A stretch of 64,000 nt of DNA from Tuwongella immobilis (GCF_901538355.1 NZ_LR593887.1:3386920-3450919); one strand, 5' to 3'. Positions 17,790-28,080 are shown, numbered from the stretch's first letter. Notes: generated by a model from the letters alone, not told the origin. Numbers and translations are program-made.

Positions 17790-19022
17790 TTACTTCGCTT
17801 GCAGGTTCACCCGAATCAGCCGATTTTTATCTCGTGCATACAGTTGACCGTTGGAAAACGCGGTTCCGGCTCGAACCGGCGATGCCAAGACCGGAACCCG
17901 AATCAGCTCCCGATATTTCATCGGATCGGCAGCCAGCACGATCAAATCACCATCTTCGTTGACCGCGATCAAGCGATCCCGTACCCGAATCAGACTCGCA
18001 CAGCCAAAATCTCGCTGCAGCCATTGCAACTTGCCGGTTTTCCAATTCACACAGCTCAGTTTGGCTCGACTTTCCTGCCGATCGTGTATCCCAAACAGAT
18101 AGCCGTCTTGTTCAACGGATGTGTTGTAGTGATTCGACAGAACTTCGTCGCCGCTCCAAACTTCCTGCAATTGAAAATCGGGGGCAATTTTCATCAGCAA
18201 GGCACCAACCCGATAACTGGCCGAAACGAACAGCTCATTGCCGATCGCTAAAGGAGTGGCCGCGTTGGCGGACTCCCGCAATCGCGCGCGGAATGGTCGC
18301 TCGAATCGAATTTTTCCCGATTCTGGGTCCAATCCAACGACTGCTTCGCGGGTCACGAAGACGAGCGTGTCCTGATCGTGGAATCGTGTCACAATCGGCG
18401 ACGAGTAACTCGCTTCGTGATCCGTCGCCCGCCAGAGTTCTTTCCCCGTGCGAACATCCCAGGCAACAATGCCCGCGTTCCGCCCACCGATATTGAGCAC
18501 CAAGCGATCCCCAACGACCAATGGCGAACAGGCATAGCCAAAATACCCGGACTCGCCGCGATATTCTTCGAGAATCGAACGCTTCCAAATTTCTTCGCCA
18601 GTTTTTTCCTGACGAACGACCAAGTCCCCATTGGCGCCAAAGGTGATAATTCGGCCATTGACGACCGCCGGAGTTGAGCGCGGACCTTCATCGAATCCGA
18701 ATTGATCGACGTATTTTGTGCGATACCGCTGTTCCCAAACTACTTTCCCAGTTTGAACTTCGAGCGATTCCAGAATTTCTTGATTTCCCAACCGATGGAA
18801 GATGAGCACACGGTCATTCGCCACGACCGGCGCGGCCCACCCGGAACCCACCGGACGGGTCCAAACCACCGGCGGCTTCCCATTTGGGAAGTCGGAAGCA
18901 ATTGCGGGTTCATTCGACACCCCATTGCGTTGGGGGCCAAGATGTTGCGGCCAATCCGCGGCGACCACCGAGGTCACTAAACCAATCGTTATCAACAGAC
19001 CAATCAGGATGTTCGTGCGCAT
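17790..19022 (-). CDS. Secreted PQQ-binding-like beta-propeller protein
   Basis: This 410-residue exported protein has a signal peptide (NILIGLLITIGLVTSVVAA) followed by ADWPQHLGPQRNGVS, the usual opening of planctomycete outer-wall PQQ/WD-like propellers. Repeated blades show the pattern G-x-WxxR/T-G-K-x-x-W, for example VQTGKVVWEQRYRT, KTGEEIWKRSI and VRTGKELWRATD. Most such proteins lack enzymatic PQQ residues and act as binding scaffolds. I chose the ATG at 19022 because AGGA lies 9 nt upstream and the signal peptide begins there; the longer frame to 19055 adds only unlikely residues. Confidence 0.88.
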   Translation of the reverse strand: MRTNILIGLLITIGLVTSVVAADWPQHLGPQRNGVSNEPAIASDFPNGKPPVVWTRPVGSGWAAPVVANDRVLIFHRLGNQEILESLEVQTGKVVWEQRYRTKYVDQFGFDEGPRSTPAVVNGRIITFGANGDLVVRQEKTGEEIWKRSILEEYRGESGYFGYACSPLVVGDRLVLNIGGRNAGIVAWDVRTGKELWRATDHEASYSSPIVTRFHDQDTLVFVTREAVVGLDPESGKIRFERPFRARLRESANAATPLAIGNELFVSASYRVGALLMKIAPDFQLQEVWSGDEVLSNHYNTSVEQDGYLFGIHDRQESRAKLSCVNWKTGKLQWLQRDFGCASLIRVRDRLIAVNEDGDLIVLAADPMKYRELIRVPVLASPVRAGTAFSNGQLYARDKNRLIRVNLQAK

Positions 19023-19049
19023 TCTGTGTCCTTGGGCGATACCATTGGC

Positions 19050-19077
19050 TTGCACCCGGCGATGAGGATTCTATAAT
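19050..19077 (+). promoter_or_regulatory. Sigma-70-type promoter for the GNAT gene
   Basis: TTGCAC (19050-19055), a 16-nt spacer and a perfect TATAAT (19072-19077) lie 68 nt upstream of the GTG start of the acetyltransferase gene. The region is shared with the divergent propeller gene. Confidence 0.5.
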
Positions 19078-19144
19078 CTGGTTATCTCCCAGACCGCGCA
19101 GCGGAAAGAGGATCTTTTTGCCATAGTCCAAGGCGACCCCGCGA

Positions 19145-20131
19145 GTGATTACCTATCGCCCATTCCGAAACTACGATCCACCCGCAATCGTCGAAGTCTG
19201 GAACGACGCGTTTGCAGGTCGTGGGGCGTCGCTGTTGCGAACTCCGGCCGTCGTGGAGCGATGGATTGCCTCGCGTCCATTCTTCGACCCATCCGCATTT
19301 GTCCTCGCATTTGATGGCGACCGACCAGTCGGATTCGTCCTCTCCGGTCCCGGCAGCAATGCGGATGCATCGGCGGAGGATCGCCAAATCGGTGTCACCT
19401 GTCTGTTGGCTGTGATCGTTGATTATCGCCGCAAGGGCATCGGCTCCGAATTGTTGCTGCGAAGTCAAAATTATCTCCGTCGAAACGGCGCAACCACCCT
19501 GCTCGCGGGTGCGATGAAGCCGCATAATCCCTACACCTTCGGCATTTACGGCGGCAGCGATTCGCCTGGATTCTTGACTAGCGATCAAGACGCGGCACCG
19601 TTCCTGGAATATCACGGCTACCAAGGTGCCGGCACGACATTGGTGTTCCAGCGGCGTATCGAAGGGCCGCTCAATATCGCCGATGCCCGGTTCGGGGTGC
19701 TGCGCCGCAAATACGATCTCCAGATTGTCCCCAAGTCGGTGCTCGGTTCCTGGTGGCAAGAAGTCCAATTCGGCACCATGGAACCCGTCGAGTTTCGACT
19801 GGATGACAAACTCACCGGCCAACCGATGGCCGCGATTACCGTCTGGGAGATGGAAGGGTATAGCTGGCGTTGGAATACACCAGCGGCGGGAATTCTCGAT
19901 CTCTATGTCGATCCCGAAGCGCGACGGGCTGGGCTGGGGAAATTTTTAGTCTCGCAGTTGTTAAAATATCTGCAAGAACAATTCTTCGGCATCGTCGAAG
20001 TTCAAATCACCGAACGCAACCAACCGGCGATTGCCCTCTTTCGATCCGTGGGATTCGAGCCAGTTGATGCCGGGCGGACCTACAAAGTCGATCCCCGTTA
20101 CCTCGACCCACTCGATGACGACGATGAGTAA
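19145..20131 (+). CDS. Tandem-domain GNAT N-acetyltransferase
   Basis: This 328-residue protein has two GNAT folds. The first (residues about 1-150) has the acetyl-CoA-binding loop LLAVIVDYRRKGIGSELL, and the second (about 190-315) has LDLYVDPEARRAGLGKFLVSQLL and a C-terminal NQPAIALFRSVGFE. Both retain the R/Q-x-x-G-x-G/A pyrophosphate-binding loop. Family members acetylate small amines, antibiotics or protein N-termini; the two-domain form resembles mycothiol-synthase-like enzymes in layout, but the substrate is unknown. Translation starts at GTG 19145, and a good TATAAT-type promoter lies upstream. Confidence 0.87.
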   Translation: MITYRPFRNYDPPAIVEVWNDAFAGRGASLLRTPAVVERWIASRPFFDPSAFVLAFDGDRPVGFVLSGPGSNADASAEDRQIGVTCLLAVIVDYRRKGIGSELLLRSQNYLRRNGATTLLAGAMKPHNPYTFGIYGGSDSPGFLTSDQDAAPFLEYHGYQGAGTTLVFQRRIEGPLNIADARFGVLRRKYDLQIVPKSVLGSWWQEVQFGTMEPVEFRLDDKLTGQPMAAITVWEMEGYSWRWNTPAAGILDLYVDPEARRAGLGKFLVSQLLKYLQEQFFGIVEVQITERNQPAIALFRSVGFEPVDAGRTYKVDPRYLDPLDDDDE

Positions 20132-20234
20132 TCGTCGAATCTTACCGATTCTTCCCAATCTCCGCTGGATCACCTGAGCGACTCTTCTAAAACAACCGAC
20201 AGCCGTTCATCGTCATTCCTCGTTGAGGTGCCAG

Positions 20235-21134
20235 ATGTCGCTGTCGAATCTGCGTTTCACCATCGAAATGCTTCCCCCGATTCCGGCGCGGCCACGCAAC
20301 GCTCACAAGGGTGATTTTGGCCGCGTGCTGATTGTGGCAGGTAGTCGTGGGATGAGCGGCGCAGCCATTCTCTCGGGAATTGCCTGCATTCGCAGCGGCG
20401 CAGGACTGGTCACCATCGCCACTCCCCGCGAAACCCAACCGATTGTGGCCACAGGGTTTCCGTGCTATATGACGCTCCCATTGCCCCAAGACGAATTTGG
20501 GTGCATGGCCGCAACCGCATGGGCAGTCCTTCAACCGCATCTCCAGAATTGCGATATTCTGGCGATTGGCCCAGGATTAGGGCGGACCGCATCCGTTCAG
20601 TCGATTCTCGAACGGATCGTTCGGGAATTTGCGGGGCGAGTCATCTGGGATGCCGATGCACTGTTCGGACTCGCCAAAATCTCACCCGAACCACTCCAAC
20701 AGCATTCCGGCGAATGGATTTTATCCCCCCATTCGGGAGAAGCCGGACGCCTGCTGCAATGCGATGCCGCCACCATTGAGGCCGATCGCGTCGCCGCCAT
20801 TGAGCAACTGGTCGAACGCTACCGCGCAACGATCATCCTGAAGGGACATCGGACTTTGGTTGCTGACTCCACACGTTTGTATGAAAACTTGACTGGCAAT
20901 CCTGGGATGGCGACGGGCGGCTGCGGTGATGTCCTCACCGGAATCCTTGCCGGATTGTGGCCCGTCCTCGGCGATCCTTGGTCGACCGCCAGTCACGCCG
21001 TCGCGGTCCATGGCCGGGCGGGCGATCTGGCCGCGGAATCGCTCGGCGAGATCAGCTTGTCGGCGAGCGATCTTTTAGACACACTGCCAACTGCGTTTCG
21101 GGAACGCTGCGCGATCCGAAATGACCAACCGTGA
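20235..21134 (+). CDS. nnrD: ADP/ATP-dependent NAD(P)H-hydrate dehydratase
   Basis: This 299-residue enzyme repairs hydrated NADH and NADPH (NADHX/NADPHX) in the cytosol. It matches the C-terminal domain of bifunctional YjeF/Nnr proteins, with KGDFGRVLIVAGSRGMSGAA at the N-terminus and the ribokinase-like nucleotide signature GNPGMATGGCGDVLTGILAG. The epimerase domain is absent, so that activity must be encoded elsewhere. GAGGTG ends 4 nt before the ATG at 20235, which decides this start. The next gene follows with a 20-nt gap and is probably co-transcribed. Confidence 0.92.
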   Translation: MSLSNLRFTIEMLPPIPARPRNAHKGDFGRVLIVAGSRGMSGAAILSGIACIRSGAGLVTIATPRETQPIVATGFPCYMTLPLPQDEFGCMAATAWAVLQPHLQNCDILAIGPGLGRTASVQSILERIVREFAGRVIWDADALFGLAKISPEPLQQHSGEWILSPHSGEAGRLLQCDAATIEADRVAAIEQLVERYRATIILKGHRTLVADSTRLYENLTGNPGMATGGCGDVLTGILAGLWPVLGDPWSTASHAVAVHGRAGDLAAESLGEISLSASDLLDTLPTAFRERCAIRNDQP

Positions 21135-21154
21135 TTCGGAAAAGGATTGGGCCG

Positions 21155-22189
21155 ATGCAAATTTTCTGTCCGCAGTGCGTATCTCCCCTGACGATCGAAC
21201 CAAGTCAAGCGGGGAAAGAAGTCACCTGTTCGTACTGTCAACATCGGTTCATCTCGCCGATGACGATGACGATTGCGCCGACGAGTCCTCCTCCGGCTCC
21301 GCCAACGATCGCGCCGCCGGTCGATCAACTCCCCCCGAATCCCCCAACTCCCCCCGTCTCGGTCGGATCACCAGTCGCGCCGGCACTCGCACCAACAGCC
21401 CCCACGCCATTGCCGGAATCGACTGCGAAAGCCGCTCCGACAACCGGCACCCCCGCCGGCTTGTTGCCGAATGGTTACGTCCGAATCCGCACCCTCCGCT
21501 TCCCGGCGGCGTGGGTCGAATGGTTCCCACTGGCCTGTTTGGTCGTGGTCTTCGCCTTAACCTTCGCAAAATGGTACGGCTCGTATCCCGCCGGATACAG
21601 CGCGTACAGCCAAAGCGCCTGGCAAATGGTGTTAGGCCGATTTAGTTTTGATCCGGATAGCGAAAAAGAATTAAAGCTCAATGCCGAAATTAAAGAAGTG
21701 ATTCGCATGAGCGGATTCATGATTCCATACCTGCTCTTGTTGCTCGCTTCGATCGCGGTGGCTATCGCGTTAATTGTCATCCCGCGAATCACCCAGACCA
21801 TCCCTGCACCGATTGCCGCCATCTGGCCCTATCGCACGATCCTATTCACAGTCACCTGTGGATTAAGTCTCCTGTTTCTCATCATTCAACTGTTAAACGG
21901 GTTGGGATTGGAGAATGCCTACGGCACACTCATCTCCAAACAACGCGATGCCATTCTCGCGGATTACATCAAGAATGATAATAAAGGTGTTGAGATTCTC
22001 AGCGCCAATGATGAACAGCGAATTGATATTCGGCTGAATCAAAAGTTAGTCACCACCACGATTGGCCATACCCGATGGCTTAATTTCGCGGTTGGCTTCC
22101 ACATGTTTGCGTTATTCGGCGTAGGACTCCAACTGTTCCAACGACGTCGCCAGAACCGCCCGTTGCCCGCTGTGGGCATCCTGACTTGA
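21155..22189 (+). CDS. Zinc-ribbon, proline-rich, multipass membrane protein
   Basis: This 344-residue protein has an N-terminal zinc ribbon, FCPQC and then CSYCQHRF, the MJ0042-like pattern common in planctomycetes. A long Pro/Ala/Thr-rich linker (about residues 35-110) leads to four hydrophobic segments at roughly 125-145, 187-212, 222-247 and 308-326. The ribbon is likely cytosolic and tethered to the membrane. Function is unknown. I chose the ATG at 21155 because AAGGA lies 8 nt upstream and the ribbon begins immediately; a GTG at 21131 overlaps the nnrD stop. A very strong terminator follows. Confidence 0.75.
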   Translation: MQIFCPQCVSPLTIEPSQAGKEVTCSYCQHRFISPMTMTIAPTSPPPAPPTIAPPVDQLPPNPPTPPVSVGSPVAPALAPTAPTPLPESTAKAAPTTGTPAGLLPNGYVRIRTLRFPAAWVEWFPLACLVVVFALTFAKWYGSYPAGYSAYSQSAWQMVLGRFSFDPDSEKELKLNAEIKEVIRMSGFMIPYLLLLLASIAVAIALIVIPRITQTIPAPIAAIWPYRTILFTVTCGLSLLFLIIQLLNGLGLENAYGTLISKQRDAILADYIKNDNKGVEILSANDEQRIDIRLNQKLVTTTIGHTRWLNFAVGFHMFALFGVGLQLFQRRRQNRPLPAVGILT

Positions 22190-22231
22190 TTGCGACTTGA
22201 GGAGCGTCGCGCGGTCTGCAAATCCATGCAC

Positions 22232-22267
22232 GAATCCTGGGGATTGAACGGTCAATCCCCAGGATTC
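22232..22267. terminator. 16-bp-stem bidirectional terminator
   Basis: GAATCCTGGGGATTGA (22232-22247) pairs perfectly with TCAATCCCCAGGATTC (22252-22267) across a 4-nt loop. A TTGTTTTC stretch follows. It lies between the convergent zinc-ribbon membrane protein and pckA genes. Confidence 0.88.
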
Positions 22268-22305
22268 GGATTGTTTTCACGGACCTTCTCGCCGAAATCG
22301 GTCAA

Positions 22306-23931
22306 TCAGCCACCGGAAGGAGCGGCCGCGAGCACTTCCGGCGGGGCTTGGTTGGCATATTGCAAGAAATTCTGCCGGAATAACGCCGCGAGCCGTGCCG
22401 CTTGTTTGTCATAATCCAACGGATTGGCCCAAGTCGATCGCGGATTCAGGACATTATCGGGCACATCGGGACAACTCGACGGCACCGATACGCCGAAATT
22501 CGGATCGGTATGGAAGGTCACATCCTGCAATTTATCATCCAACACCGCATGTAATAATGCCCGAGTATGTTGAAGGCTCATTCGTTGGCCAACCCCATAC
22601 GGTCCACCCGTCCAACCGGTATTGACCAGCCAGACATGCGCGTGATGATGCTCCAACCGTTTGGCCAACAATGTCGCATATTCGACCGGATGCCGGGGCA
22701 AAAACGGGGCGGCGAAACAGGTGCTGAACGTCGCGCTTGGCTCGGTCACTCCGGTTTCGGTGCCCGCAACTTTGGCTGTGTATCCCGATAAAAAGTGATA
22801 CATCGCCTGAGCGGGTGTGAGTCGGGATAACGGCGGCAACACACCGAACGCATCACAGGTTAGAAAGAATACATGCTTGGGGTGACTCCCCTGCCCGCTC
22901 AGTTCACAATTCGGAATGTAATCGATTGGATAGGCAACGCGAGTGTTTTCGGTGTATCGCTCGCTGGCATAATCTGGCGTCCGGAATTTCGGATCCAATT
23001 CCACATTTTCTAACACACTTCCAAAACGAATCGCGGCCCAAATCTGCGGCTCGCCAGCCTGGGAGAGTCGAATCGTCTTTGCGTAGCAACCGCCTTCGAG
23101 ATTGAAGACGCCGCGATCCGACCAGGCGTGCTCATCGTCGCCGATCAATCGCCGTTCGGGATCAGCGGAAAGCGTCGTTTTTCCGGTACCAGAAAGGCCG
23201 AAGTAGAGCGCGGTGTCACCGTTCACGCCGATGTTGGCGGAACAATGCATGGGAAACACCCCACGCGCGGGGAGCAAATAATTTAATACCGAAAAGATTG
23301 ATTTTTTAATTTCCCCGGCATAATGCGTGCCGGCAATCAAAATCATTTTCTTCGTGAAATCCATGGCCAAAATTACATCCGATCGCGTTCCATCGAATGC
23401 GGGGTCGGATTGCAACCCCGGCGCGGCCAAAATCGTCCATTCCGGTTGGAACGTCGCCAATTCCGATTCCGGCACCCGCAAGAACAAATGGCGTGCGAAT
23501 AGCGTTTGCCACGCTTTTTCGGCGACCAATCGCAGGCGGAGGCGGTGTTCCGGTTCGGCCCCGGCAGCGGCATCTAACACAAATAATGGTCGATTTTGGA
23601 AATATGCCAAAATCCGATCATGGAGTCGTTGGAAGGCTTGGGCGTCGATCGGCTGGTTGACTTTGCCCCAATGCACCGTCGCCGCCGTGAGCGCATCTCG
23701 AACAATGAAGCGATCTTGCGGCGATCGTCCGGTTCGTTCGCCGGTGTATGCGATCAATGCCCCTTGATCGGTTAACCCCGCCTCGCCCCGCCGAATGGCT
23801 TGTTCGATGAGTTGGGGAATGCTGAGATTCACAAACAATTCGCTTGCTTGTGAAAGGGGTCGGCCCAACGGGGCTTTGTGGGCCGAATCTCGAATTCCGT
23901 TGTCCGACCAAGGAGGCGTTGTCGGTTTCAT
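22306..23931 (-). CDS. pckA: Phosphoenolpyruvate carboxykinase (ATP)
   Basis: This 541-residue cytosolic enzyme converts oxaloacetate and ATP to phosphoenolpyruvate, CO2 and ADP, the first committed step of gluconeogenesis. The kinase-1a motif GLSGTGKTTLS sits at residues 245-255, and the metal-binding motif GDDEHAW follows. Further signatures are NLEGGCYAK, FLTCDAFGVLPP and TGWTGGPYG. Length matches the ATP-dependent family. The ATG at 23931 has GGAG about 8 nt upstream; the frame is open for 33 more codons but these do not resemble the family. glgX lies 88 nt upstream on the same strand, consistent with a shared gluconeogenesis/glycogen transcript. Confidence 0.96.
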   Translation of the reverse strand: MKPTTPPWSDNGIRDSAHKAPLGRPLSQASELFVNLSIPQLIEQAIRRGEAGLTDQGALIAYTGERTGRSPQDRFIVRDALTAATVHWGKVNQPIDAQAFQRLHDRILAYFQNRPLFVLDAAAGAEPEHRLRLRLVAEKAWQTLFARHLFLRVPESELATFQPEWTILAAPGLQSDPAFDGTRSDVILAMDFTKKMILIAGTHYAGEIKKSIFSVLNYLLPARGVFPMHCSANIGVNGDTALYFGLSGTGKTTLSADPERRLIGDDEHAWSDRGVFNLEGGCYAKTIRLSQAGEPQIWAAIRFGSVLENVELDPKFRTPDYASERYTENTRVAYPIDYIPNCELSGQGSHPKHVFFLTCDAFGVLPPLSRLTPAQAMYHFLSGYTAKVAGTETGVTEPSATFSTCFAAPFLPRHPVEYATLLAKRLEHHHAHVWLVNTGWTGGPYGVGQRMSLQHTRALLHAVLDDKLQDVTFHTDPNFGVSVPSSCPDVPDNVLNPRSTWANPLDYDKQAARLAALFRQNFLQYANQAPPEVLAAAPSGG

Positions 23932-24019
23932 GTCACAGCTCCGAATGGCAGAGGGGATCTCATGCGGGTAGTTTATGAACTGCCGTTGAGATGCGCGGAC
24001 CAAGTCGATTTTTTTTGGA

Positions 24020-26137
24020 TCACGACTCACTAATCAGGACGATTAATGAATTCGGTGCCACAATGTAGGTTGAATTGTCTACAATTCGGGGGGCTTCTGT
24101 TTCAGGTAAAATATCCAACGGCGAGGCTAACGCAGTATCAACCACACGTCGCCAAATGCGACCAGAAGGCGAGCGCGGAATGAGAAACGGCAACGATTCT
24201 GACGATGCGTTCATCGCAACGTAAAGATCGCAATCGATCACGCCGCCCAGCCCATCTTCCTGACCGGGAAGTCGACCATCCAACGCAAAGGCGATGGCTC
24301 GTGAATTGGCCGAAAAATCTGGTTTTCGTGGCTGTTGGCCGTGCCAAACGACATCAACCAGCCGTTCGGTTTGCCCGTCGATCCGCGTTCTCGCCACTTC
24401 GCCTTGGAAAAATCGGCGGCGACGCAGCACGGGATGCCGTTTCCGCAAATGAATCATTTCTCGCGAAAAACGAAGGAAATCGGCATTGCTGTTGGCCAGT
24501 GACCAATCGACCCAACTAATATCGTTATCCTGACACCAGGCGTTATTATTGCCCTGTTGGGTTCGCAGGAATTCATCCCCGGCGAGCATCATCGGCACGC
24601 CTTGGGAGAGCATTAATGTCGCAAAGAGATTCTTGGCTTGGCGTCGTCGCAATCCGTGAATGTGAGGATCGTCCGTCTCCCCTTCAACTCCACAATTCCA
24701 ACTGTAATTTTCGTTCATTCCATCACGATTCCCTTCACCGTTGGCCCAATTATGTTTGTGATTATAACTCACAAGATCGGCCAATGTGAATCCGTCATGA
24801 CAGGTAATAAAATTAATCGAATGACGCGGCTTTCGTCCGTTCCATTCATACAGATCGGCACTGCCGCACAGTCGAGTCGCCACCGCGCCGGTAAAGCCCA
24901 AGTCGCCCCGCCAGAAGCGTCGGACATCATCCCGATAGTGGCCGTTCCATTCCGACCAGCGCCGACCGTAGGGAAAACCACCGACTTGATAGGCACCGGC
25001 CGCATCCCAAGGCTCGGCAATGAGTTTCGTTCCCGCCAAAATGCCGTCCTCGGTGATCATTTCGATGATCGGCGGCTCGATCATCAGATTGCCACGCGAA
25101 TCTCGACCGAGAATCGATGCCAGATCGAATCGCAGCCCATCAACGTGCATATCCCCCACCCAATACCGCAAGCAGGTCAGGATTAAATCGCGGACCACCG
25201 GATGATTGCAATTGAGCGTGTTGCCACAACCGGAGTAATTGAGATAATGTCCATCGGAGGAGAGCAAATAATAGAGTTCGTTATCAAGCCCGCGGAAGGA
25301 GTAGGTTCGTCCGCGATCGTCCCCTTCTCCGGTATGGTTGAAGACCACATCTAAAATAATTTCAATTCCGGCGGAGTGACAGGCGCGGATAAAATCCCGA
25401 AATTCATTGAATTGACCATGCTCGGCGGCGTTCGATGCATACGCACCTTTGGGCGCGGCAAAACTAATGCTGTTATAGCCCCAGAAGTTGCGCAGCGGCT
25501 CACCGGTGTCGGGATTCACAAACGGGCAATCGCATTCATCGAATTCATGAATCGGCAATAATTCGATGGCGGTGACACCCAACCACTTCAAATAGGGTAT
25601 CTTTTCGATTAGCCCCCGGAATGTCCCAGGATGTTGGACCCCAGCGGTCGGATGGCAGGTAAAGCCGCGAACGTGTAATTCGTAAATGATGGAATCTTCG
25701 TAGGCAATCAGCGGCGGCGCATCTTCTTGCCAATCGTAGGGTCCATTCCGATGATAGACGCTGCGACGGGAGCTCCGATGCGGATCGGTCTCGCAGGTGG
25801 CGGCCCAGGTACTGCCATTGGAGAGCATCGTCGATGCCGGGTCGAGCAACACCACCGATGGATCAAACCGATGGGTCGGGCCTTTGGGTCCATCGACTCG
25901 CCAGCCATATCGGAACGACCGCGGCAACCCGCTGACGCGAATATGCCAGTGATCCCCCGTGCGATTGGTTCGACCATCGAGGGGAATTTCCAAGATGGGA
26001 TGGTCTTGCTCCAGAGGTTGAATCACCAGATGGATTTTGGTGCCGTGACGACACAGCAACGCAAAATTGACACCGCTGAATGCTTGAGTTGCCCCCAAAG
26101 GAGCCGGTCGACCACGGTAGGTTTGAATGGCAGTCAT
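24020..26137 (-). CDS. glgX: Glycogen debranching enzyme (isoamylase type)
   Basis: This 705-residue GH13 enzyme hydrolyses alpha-1,6 branches of limit glycogen. It has an N-terminal CBM48-like domain (YRGRPAPLGATQAFSGVNFAL), the GH13 barrel with GLRFDLASILGRD (nucleophile Asp), LIAEPWDAAGAYQVG (acid/base Glu) and ITCHDGFTLADLVSYNHKHN (transition-state Asp), and a beta C-terminal domain. I start it at the ATG at 26137, which gives the usual family length and begins at the CBM48. The same frame remains open for another 90 codons upstream without family resemblance. It precedes pckA on the same strand. Confidence 0.93.
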   Translation of the reverse strand: MTAIQTYRGRPAPLGATQAFSGVNFALLCRHGTKIHLVIQPLEQDHPILEIPLDGRTNRTGDHWHIRVSGLPRSFRYGWRVDGPKGPTHRFDPSVVLLDPASTMLSNGSTWAATCETDPHRSSRRSVYHRNGPYDWQEDAPPLIAYEDSIIYELHVRGFTCHPTAGVQHPGTFRGLIEKIPYLKWLGVTAIELLPIHEFDECDCPFVNPDTGEPLRNFWGYNSISFAAPKGAYASNAAEHGQFNEFRDFIRACHSAGIEIILDVVFNHTGEGDDRGRTYSFRGLDNELYYLLSSDGHYLNYSGCGNTLNCNHPVVRDLILTCLRYWVGDMHVDGLRFDLASILGRDSRGNLMIEPPIIEMITEDGILAGTKLIAEPWDAAGAYQVGGFPYGRRWSEWNGHYRDDVRRFWRGDLGFTGAVATRLCGSADLYEWNGRKPRHSINFITCHDGFTLADLVSYNHKHNWANGEGNRDGMNENYSWNCGVEGETDDPHIHGLRRRQAKNLFATLMLSQGVPMMLAGDEFLRTQQGNNNAWCQDNDISWVDWSLANSNADFLRFSREMIHLRKRHPVLRRRRFFQGEVARTRIDGQTERLVDVVWHGQQPRKPDFSANSRAIAFALDGRLPGQEDGLGGVIDCDLYVAMNASSESLPFLIPRSPSGRIWRRVVDTALASPLDILPETEAPRIVDNSTYIVAPNSLIVLISES

Positions 26138-26590
26138 GCGCACCACATCCGGAGAACCAAAGGCAAGGAATTCGGCCAAGGATACCCCCGAATGGGGGAA
26201 AACCCCACCCCGAAATTGCCGCATGCAGCGTGGCATCTGCGGAAAAATCGCTACGGTTGAGGAGTCCGCCCCCAGAACCGAGGGGATTTCGTGAATTCTT
26301 GTCCGAGATCGCTGGAAATTCTTTCCGTTTCTGCTAGGATGGTTGTAGGATGGAATTGGTCGTTTGGTTAGTGGAAAAACCTTCCCTCCCTTTTCACTGC
26401 GTTTCAACGCATCCTAAACATCAGAAATCAAAGATGGATCGGATTCATCGTCAAGAAGCTCTTGACAACAACCCCTGAATTCCGTTTGTTTGTGTAACCC
26501 GTAGAAGCCATTCGCCCAGATCACACTTTCTGGAACGACTCTCCCGACTTTCCTCGCAGAAATCGGATTGGGAGAGGACGAACGAACGAG
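26138..26590. other. Divergent intergenic region between glgX and rho
   Basis: These 453 bases hold the promoters of two divergent genes. A perfect -35 hexamer TTGACA lies at 26462-26467 facing rho, with only a poor -10 match (TTTGTT) 17 nt further on. About 120 nt of untranslated leader would precede rho, where autoregulatory attenuation is known in other bacteria. On the other strand, the glgX frame stays open to 26407. I saw no other gene. Confidence 0.4.
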
Positions 26591-28012
26591 ATGGCTTCTG
26601 ACACTTCTGAGGACCCGAATATGCCAGTCGCCAAGAGCGGCGAAGAGTCCAACAAGTCGATCCCACGCCGGCGAGTCATTCGCAAGCCTTCAGAAGGGAT
26701 CGCCTCTGCCTCTCCAACATCTCAACCGACTCTTCCTTCGGCAAGCAACACCATCCTGCGGCTCGATGATTTGTACCGCTTGGCCATGCCTAAGCTGTTT
26801 CAACTCGCCGAACGGGAAGGAATTGCCGAACATACCGGCATGAATCGCGCCCAATTGATCGTTGCGATTGTCCGCAAGCAGATCGAACGGGGCGAGATTG
26901 TGCGGGGATCGGGAACGCTCGAAGTGCTGCCCGATGGATATGGATTTCTCCGAAGCCAAGCCCACAACTACTTGGTTTCGCCCGAAGATATTTACGTTTC
27001 GCCCAGCCAAATTCGACGCATGGGCCTCAAAACTGGGCTCGTCGTTGAAGGCCCGATTCGCCTCCCCATCGAAGGCCAAGACAACTTCGCCCTGATGCAG
27101 GTGGAATTGGTCAACGGCGGCTCTCCGGAAGAATCGGCAAACGTCACCAACTTTGACGATCTGACCCCGCTTCACCCGTGCCAACGCGTGGTGCTGGAAG
27201 CGTACCCAGAAGATTTGGCCACGCGGGTGATGGACTTGGTCACGCCGATTGGCAAAGGCCAGCGCGGTCTGATCGTCTCGCCGCCTCGCGCGGGCAAGAC
27301 GGTGATGCTGCAGAAAATCGCACTCTCGATTCTGAAGAATCACCCCGAAGCGCATCTGATTGTGCTGCTGATCGATGAGCGGCCCGAAGAAGTGACGGAC
27401 ATGCAACGCATGGTCCAAGGCCCCAACTGCGAAGTCGTAGCCAGCACCTTCGATGAACCGCCTTCTGAGCATATTCACGTAAGCGATATTGCCCTCGAAA
27501 AAGCCAAGCGGCTTGTCGAACGCAAGCGTGATGTGATCGTGCTGTTGGATTCGATCACCCGGTTGGCCCGTGCGTATAACACGGAAGTTCCTTCGGGCGG
27601 GAAGTTACTTTCCGGTGGTTTGGATTCCAACGCGATGCAACGCCCCAAGCGATTTTTCGGGGCGGCCCGAAATGTCGAAGAAGGTGGTTCGCTCACGATT
27701 CTAGCCACCGCGCTGATCGATACCGGCTCGCGCATGGATGAGGTCATCTTTGAAGAATTCAAAGGGACCGGCAACATGGAAATCCATCTCGATCGCCGAC
27801 TCGTGGACAAGCGCGTTTGGCCGGCCATCGATGTCAATCGATCGGGCACCCGCAAAGATGAATTGCTGATGCACCCGGAAGAATTCGAGCGCGTTCGAGC
27901 CTTGCGTCGGGTGCTTTCGGATATGCACCCGGTCGAAGCGATGGAAATGCTCACCACTCGCTTGCGAAAGTTCAAAACCAATGCGGAATTTCTGATGAAT
28001 TTAGGTCGCTAA
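26591..28012 (+). CDS. rho: Transcription termination factor Rho
   Basis: This 473-residue RNA-dependent ATPase/helicase hexamer releases RNA from elongation complexes. Residues 1-55 form a Ser/Pro-rich variable extension. An N-terminal helical domain (about 57-100) follows, then the cold-shock-like RNA-binding domain with DGYGFLR at 115-121. The ATPase core has P-loop [10 protein letters not shown] (230-239) and Walker [13 protein letters not shown] (259-270). The downstream [20 protein letters not shown] and SGTRKDELL regions match the family. Rho stands alone with its own hairpin terminator. Confidence 0.97.
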   Translation: MASDTSEDPNMPVAKSGEESNKSIPRRRVIRKPSEGIASASPTSQPTLPSASNTILRLDDLYRLAMPKLFQLAEREGIAEHTGMNRAQLIVAIVRKQIERGEIVRGSGTLEVLPDGYGFLRSQAHNYLVSPEDIYVSPSQIRRMGLKTGLVVEGPIRLPIEGQDNFALMQVELVNGGSPEESANVTNFDDLTPLHPCQRVVLEAYPEDLATRVMDLVTPIGKGQRGLIVSPPRAGKTVMLQKIALSILKNHPEAHLIVLLIDERPEEVTDMQRMVQGPNCEVVASTFDEPPSEHIHVSDIALEKAKRLVERKRDVIVLLDSITRLARAYNTEVPSGGKLLSGGLDSNAMQRPKRFFGAARNVEEGGSLTILATALIDTGSRMDEVIFEEFKGTGNMEIHLDRRLVDKRVWPAIDVNRSGTRKDELLMHPEEFERVRALRRVLSDMHPVEAMEMLTTRLRKFKTNAEFLMNLGR

Positions 28013-28036
28013 GCGATTCCGTAGATCACCACAATT

Positions 28037-28080
28037 GACCCGAGCCTGTTCCGGAGTTGGTCCGGAAATTGGCTCGGGTC
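28037..28080 (+). terminator. Intrinsic terminator after rho
   Basis: A two-step hairpin has an outer stem GACCCGAGCC (28037-28046) with GGCTCGGGTC (28071-28080), and an inner stem TTCCGGA (28049-28055) with TCCGGAA (28061-28067). It begins 24 nt after the rho stop codon. Only GTTTC follows, so the U-tract is short. Confidence 0.7.

Noticed and set aside
26138-26407. N-terminal extension of GlgX by 90 residues
   Set aside because: The frame is open, but the extra residues do not resemble GlgX and the ATG at 26137 gives the normal family length.
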